Positions 61,990 to 64,000 of a stretch of DNA of 64,000 nt are shown piece by piece. Position 1 is the first letter of the stretch. Each line of letters opens with the position of its first letter. Below the pieces are notes generated by a model that did no database searches, was not told where the DNA came from, and saw only the letters and a program-made list of their open reading frames with translations. The position numbers were made by a program, and so were the translations under genes. The DNA lies in contig NZ_JACHMZ010000001.1 in NCBI RefSeq assembly GCF_014205165.1, positions 5,686,501 through 5,750,500 of the forward strand. The letters are read 5' to 3'. The stretch comes from Micromonospora carbonacea. GTDB lineage: Bacteria > Actinomycetota > Actinomycetes > Mycobacteriales > Micromonosporaceae.

Positions 61990-64000
61990 CTATTTGGGCG
62001 CGGGATCCCACATGTCCAGGATCGCCTGCTCGTGGTGCCGGTACCCAGCTTCGCTCAGCCAATCCCGCAACGCCGCCGCCGCGATATCGCCGGCTCGTGA
62101 CCGGTATTGGTAGACCTTGGAGTGCTGGCTACGGGCAGCGGTGCCTCGCCTCGGGTAGGCGGTGAGGTCAACGACCGCAGCGGGTTCTTCAGCGGTTGTC
62201 AGGGACAGGTGCAGGAGCGCGGTTTCGGGAGGGGGCGACTTGTCGTCGAGCTGCGTCCATAGCGCGTTGGTGGTCTGCGCGCATCGGACGAGCGCTTCAG
62301 TGAGTTCGAACAGGCCGTGCAGGGTGAACGCTGCAGGGAGGGGCACGACGCGGGCCCGTGCTTCGGCGGGTCGGTGCTGTTCGTCGAGTTCGGCCAAGTG
62401 GAATCCGATACCGACGGTGAGCAGCAGCGACTGCTGGTTCGGGCTCTGCCCGGTGTGGCCGGTGATGAGATGGGCGCCGACCCTGAGCGGTAATGCCTGA
62501 CGCAGGCCAAGCGTGCCGGGCGTAGCGACCCGGGCACCGGACTGAGCGGTGGTGTAGAGGCGTCCGTTGGCATCGCTGATGGTCCACGGTTCGGCGGCCA
62601 TGCCCCAGTCGGATTGACGGGCCCGGATCCAGTCGCTGATCGGTGCGTCTCGCATCGCGACGATCAGTATTTCTTCACGTGTGTCGACTGATGGGCCCCA
62701 TCCGCCGTGGAGAGGTGAAGGAATCTCGTCGCCTGCGGGCAGCAGCACGGCGACCTGCAGCGTCAGGTCGAGCGGTTCACCTCCATCGTTCATCAATGAT
62801 GGACGGTGGTTGAGAAAGGGATGGCGTTGCTCCTCGGACAGGGTCGGCAGCAGCCTTCCCGGTTCTGCAGTGCCGGCGTTGAGTGCCTCGATGAGCCCGC
62901 TGGCGGCGAACCAGCGCCGGTTCGCCCACGACACGTCGGTGCGGTCGAGAGCGTCGAGTCGAGTGCCCGCCGCGGCGCGGTCCAAGTGCGCCCGCGCTGC
63001 GGAGATACGGTGGCGTCCGATACGCCTCAGGAACGCCGTCGCGTCGAACTCACCGATGCGGGTGTGAGGGCCGGCGGACGTGAACGCCACCTCGATGTCG
63101 ACCAGTCGGGCCGCGAGATCCGCGATTGGCAGTCCACCGTCGACGGCGGTGGCGATCCGCCGGTCGACGTCCGCGTCGCCGAAGGCCGCCTCCAGTCGGG
63201 AGATATATAGGCTCACCGGCTCGATGGGGGCGGTGTCGCCGAGACGCGTGTGCTCCTGGACCCGCGCCCACGCCGCTTCGTACGTGGCTCGGATGACGTC
63301 CGAAAGCCACGCCGAGCCGGGAGGTTGGGCGGCTAGACGCGCGATGGTGGTGTCGGCCGGCTCGGCGACTGCCATCCGGATGGCATTCAACAAGTACGGC
63401 AGCAGACCGGGATCGCCCGGCGCGGTGGCGGGCAGCGGCTCGCCGTCGGCCCGTTGCAGCAGCGCCGCGAGCCAAAGGGTCGCTTCCTCGTCAGGACCAA
63501 ACCCACCCGCTGCGGGGATGCGAAGGTGGTCGAACTGTTCGAACACGTACGGGATCACCGCGGCGGCCTCCCTGCCGGGTAGCTCCGCGGACAGGGATGC
63601 GGCTCGGCGGAGTGTCCGGGCCGCCCGGGCGTACGCATGAGCGTCGGTGAGGTCAGGTCGCAACGCCAGCGCGAGGTCCTTGGACGCTGTGCCGGGGCGT
63701 CCCTCGGCCAATTCTCGGATGGCCCGGGCAAGGGTATCGTCGCTGATCTCGCCGGTGATGGGTGTTAGGGCGAAGTACCGCTCGGTGTAGTCGGGGTCGC
63801 TGATCCGCCGCTGCCCGCGCCGCCGGTGCTGTGCCCCTGTCGATCTCACTAAGTCGGTGGTCAGGCGCGGGAAGAGCCGTTGCAGGGCGTCCGCGACTCG
63901 GCGGGTGTGCGGTGCCGGGACGTCGAGTCGAGTCAGCGCCACTTCGTCGAATTCGGCGCGGAGGTCGGCGAGGTCGGTGGTGTCGACGAGGGTGCTGCGG
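61990..64000 (-). CDS. C-terminal part of probable KAP-like P-loop NTPase (runs off right edge)
   Basis: The frame is open from 61990 to the window end, giving 669 residues, and the true start lies outside. The only recognisable part is near the right edge: LADLRAEFDEVALTRLDVP, then ALQRLFPRLTTDLV and RRGQRRISDPDYTERYFAL, which is the pattern seen after the NTPase domain of KAP-family proteins (arginine-rich RI-x-x-P segment then YF). The following 500 residues show no known motif and no membrane segment in this part. KAP NTPases are common in defence islands, which suits the neighbourhood. The identification is tentative; the Walker motifs that would prove it are outside the window. Confidence 0.5.
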   Translation of the reverse strand, partial: RSTLVDTTDLADLRAEFDEVALTRLDVPAPHTRRVADALQRLFPRLTTDLVRSTGAQHRRRGQRRISDPDYTERYFALTPITGEISDDTLARAIRELAEGRPGTASKDLALALRPDLTDAHAYARAARTLRRAASLSAELPGREAAAVIPYVFEQFDHLRIPAAGGFGPDEEATLWLAALLQRADGEPLPATAPGDPGLLPYLLNAIRMAVAEPADTTIARLAAQPPGSAWLSDVIRATYEAAWARVQEHTRLGDTAPIEPVSLYISRLEAAFGDADVDRRIATAVDGGLPIADLAARLVDIEVAFTSAGPHTRIGEFDATAFLRRIGRHRISAARAHLDRAAAGTRLDALDRTDVSWANRRWFAASGLIEALNAGTAEPGRLLPTLSEEQRHPFLNHRPSLMNDGGEPLDLTLQVAVLLPAGDEIPSPLHGGWGPSVDTREEILIVAMRDAPISDWIRARQSDWGMAAEPWTISDANGRLYTTAQSGARVATPGTLGLRQALPLRVGAHLITGHTGQSPNQQSLLLTVGIGFHLAELDEQHRPAEARARVVPLPAAFTLHGLFELTEALVRCAQTTNALWTQLDDKSPPPETALLHLSLTTAEEPAAVVDLTAYPRRGTAARSQHSKVYQYRSRAGDIAAAALRDWLSEAGYRHHEQAILDMWDPAPK

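Overview
The window is high-GC actinomycete DNA. The 16-membered-macrolide type polyketide synthase (PKS), the GTG/TTG starts with strong Shine-Dalgarno sequences, the secreted enzymes with ricin-B modules and the actinomycete-type insertion sequences all fit Micromonospora or a close relative. The species cannot be fixed from sequence alone.

Left part (1-41.5 kb): most of a macrolide biosynthetic cluster. Five type I PKS genes run right to left on the minus strand and read as a colinear assembly line. The loading module has a KSQ, an acyltransferase and an ACP. The extension modules are: 1 (KR), 2 (DH-KR), 3 (DH-KR), 4 (degenerate KR), 5 (DH-ER-KR), 6 (KR), and the start of module 7, cut by the window edge. 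Acyltransferase motifs predict a propionate starter, then methylmalonate, methylmalonate, malonate, methylmalonate, ethylmalonate and methylmalonate. This is the tylactone pattern, the aglycone of tylosin, rosamicin and juvenimicin. Beside it lie two P450s (post-PKS oxidation), a type II thioesterase (editing) and an ABC-F protein (ribosome protection). Sugar genes and the module 7 thioesterase must lie outside the window. The loading, module 1, module 2 and module 4 KS/AT segments are near-identical repeats with aberrant, T/G-ending codon use.

Middle part (41.5-50 kb): a genomic island relic. Two 45-bp copies of the 3' end of a tRNA-Lys(CTT) gene, each heading a diverged direct repeat of about 375 bp, bound a 7.5-kb segment. 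It carries a secreted GH2 enzyme with a ricin-B module, a divergent LacI-family regulator with two candidate operators between them, a secreted CE1-type esterase with a ricin-B module, and a tyrosine integrase wrecked by truncation and a 20-bp tandem duplication. An IS3-type remnant lies just outside the left end.

Right part (50-64 kb): a defence-like island. A tightly overlapping operon encodes a DUF429 protein, a DUF6361 protein, a phospholipase-D-fold protein and a large SNF2-type helicase, followed by a decayed small gene. Then come an intact IS256-type element, an adjacent IS3-type element that has removed the 5' end of a DUF2326 SMC-like ATPase gene, an IS5-type remnant, and the C-terminal part of a probable KAP-like NTPase running off the right edge. 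The two tRNA fragments suggest tandem islands at one tRNA-Lys gene, whose intact copy should lie to the right of the window.
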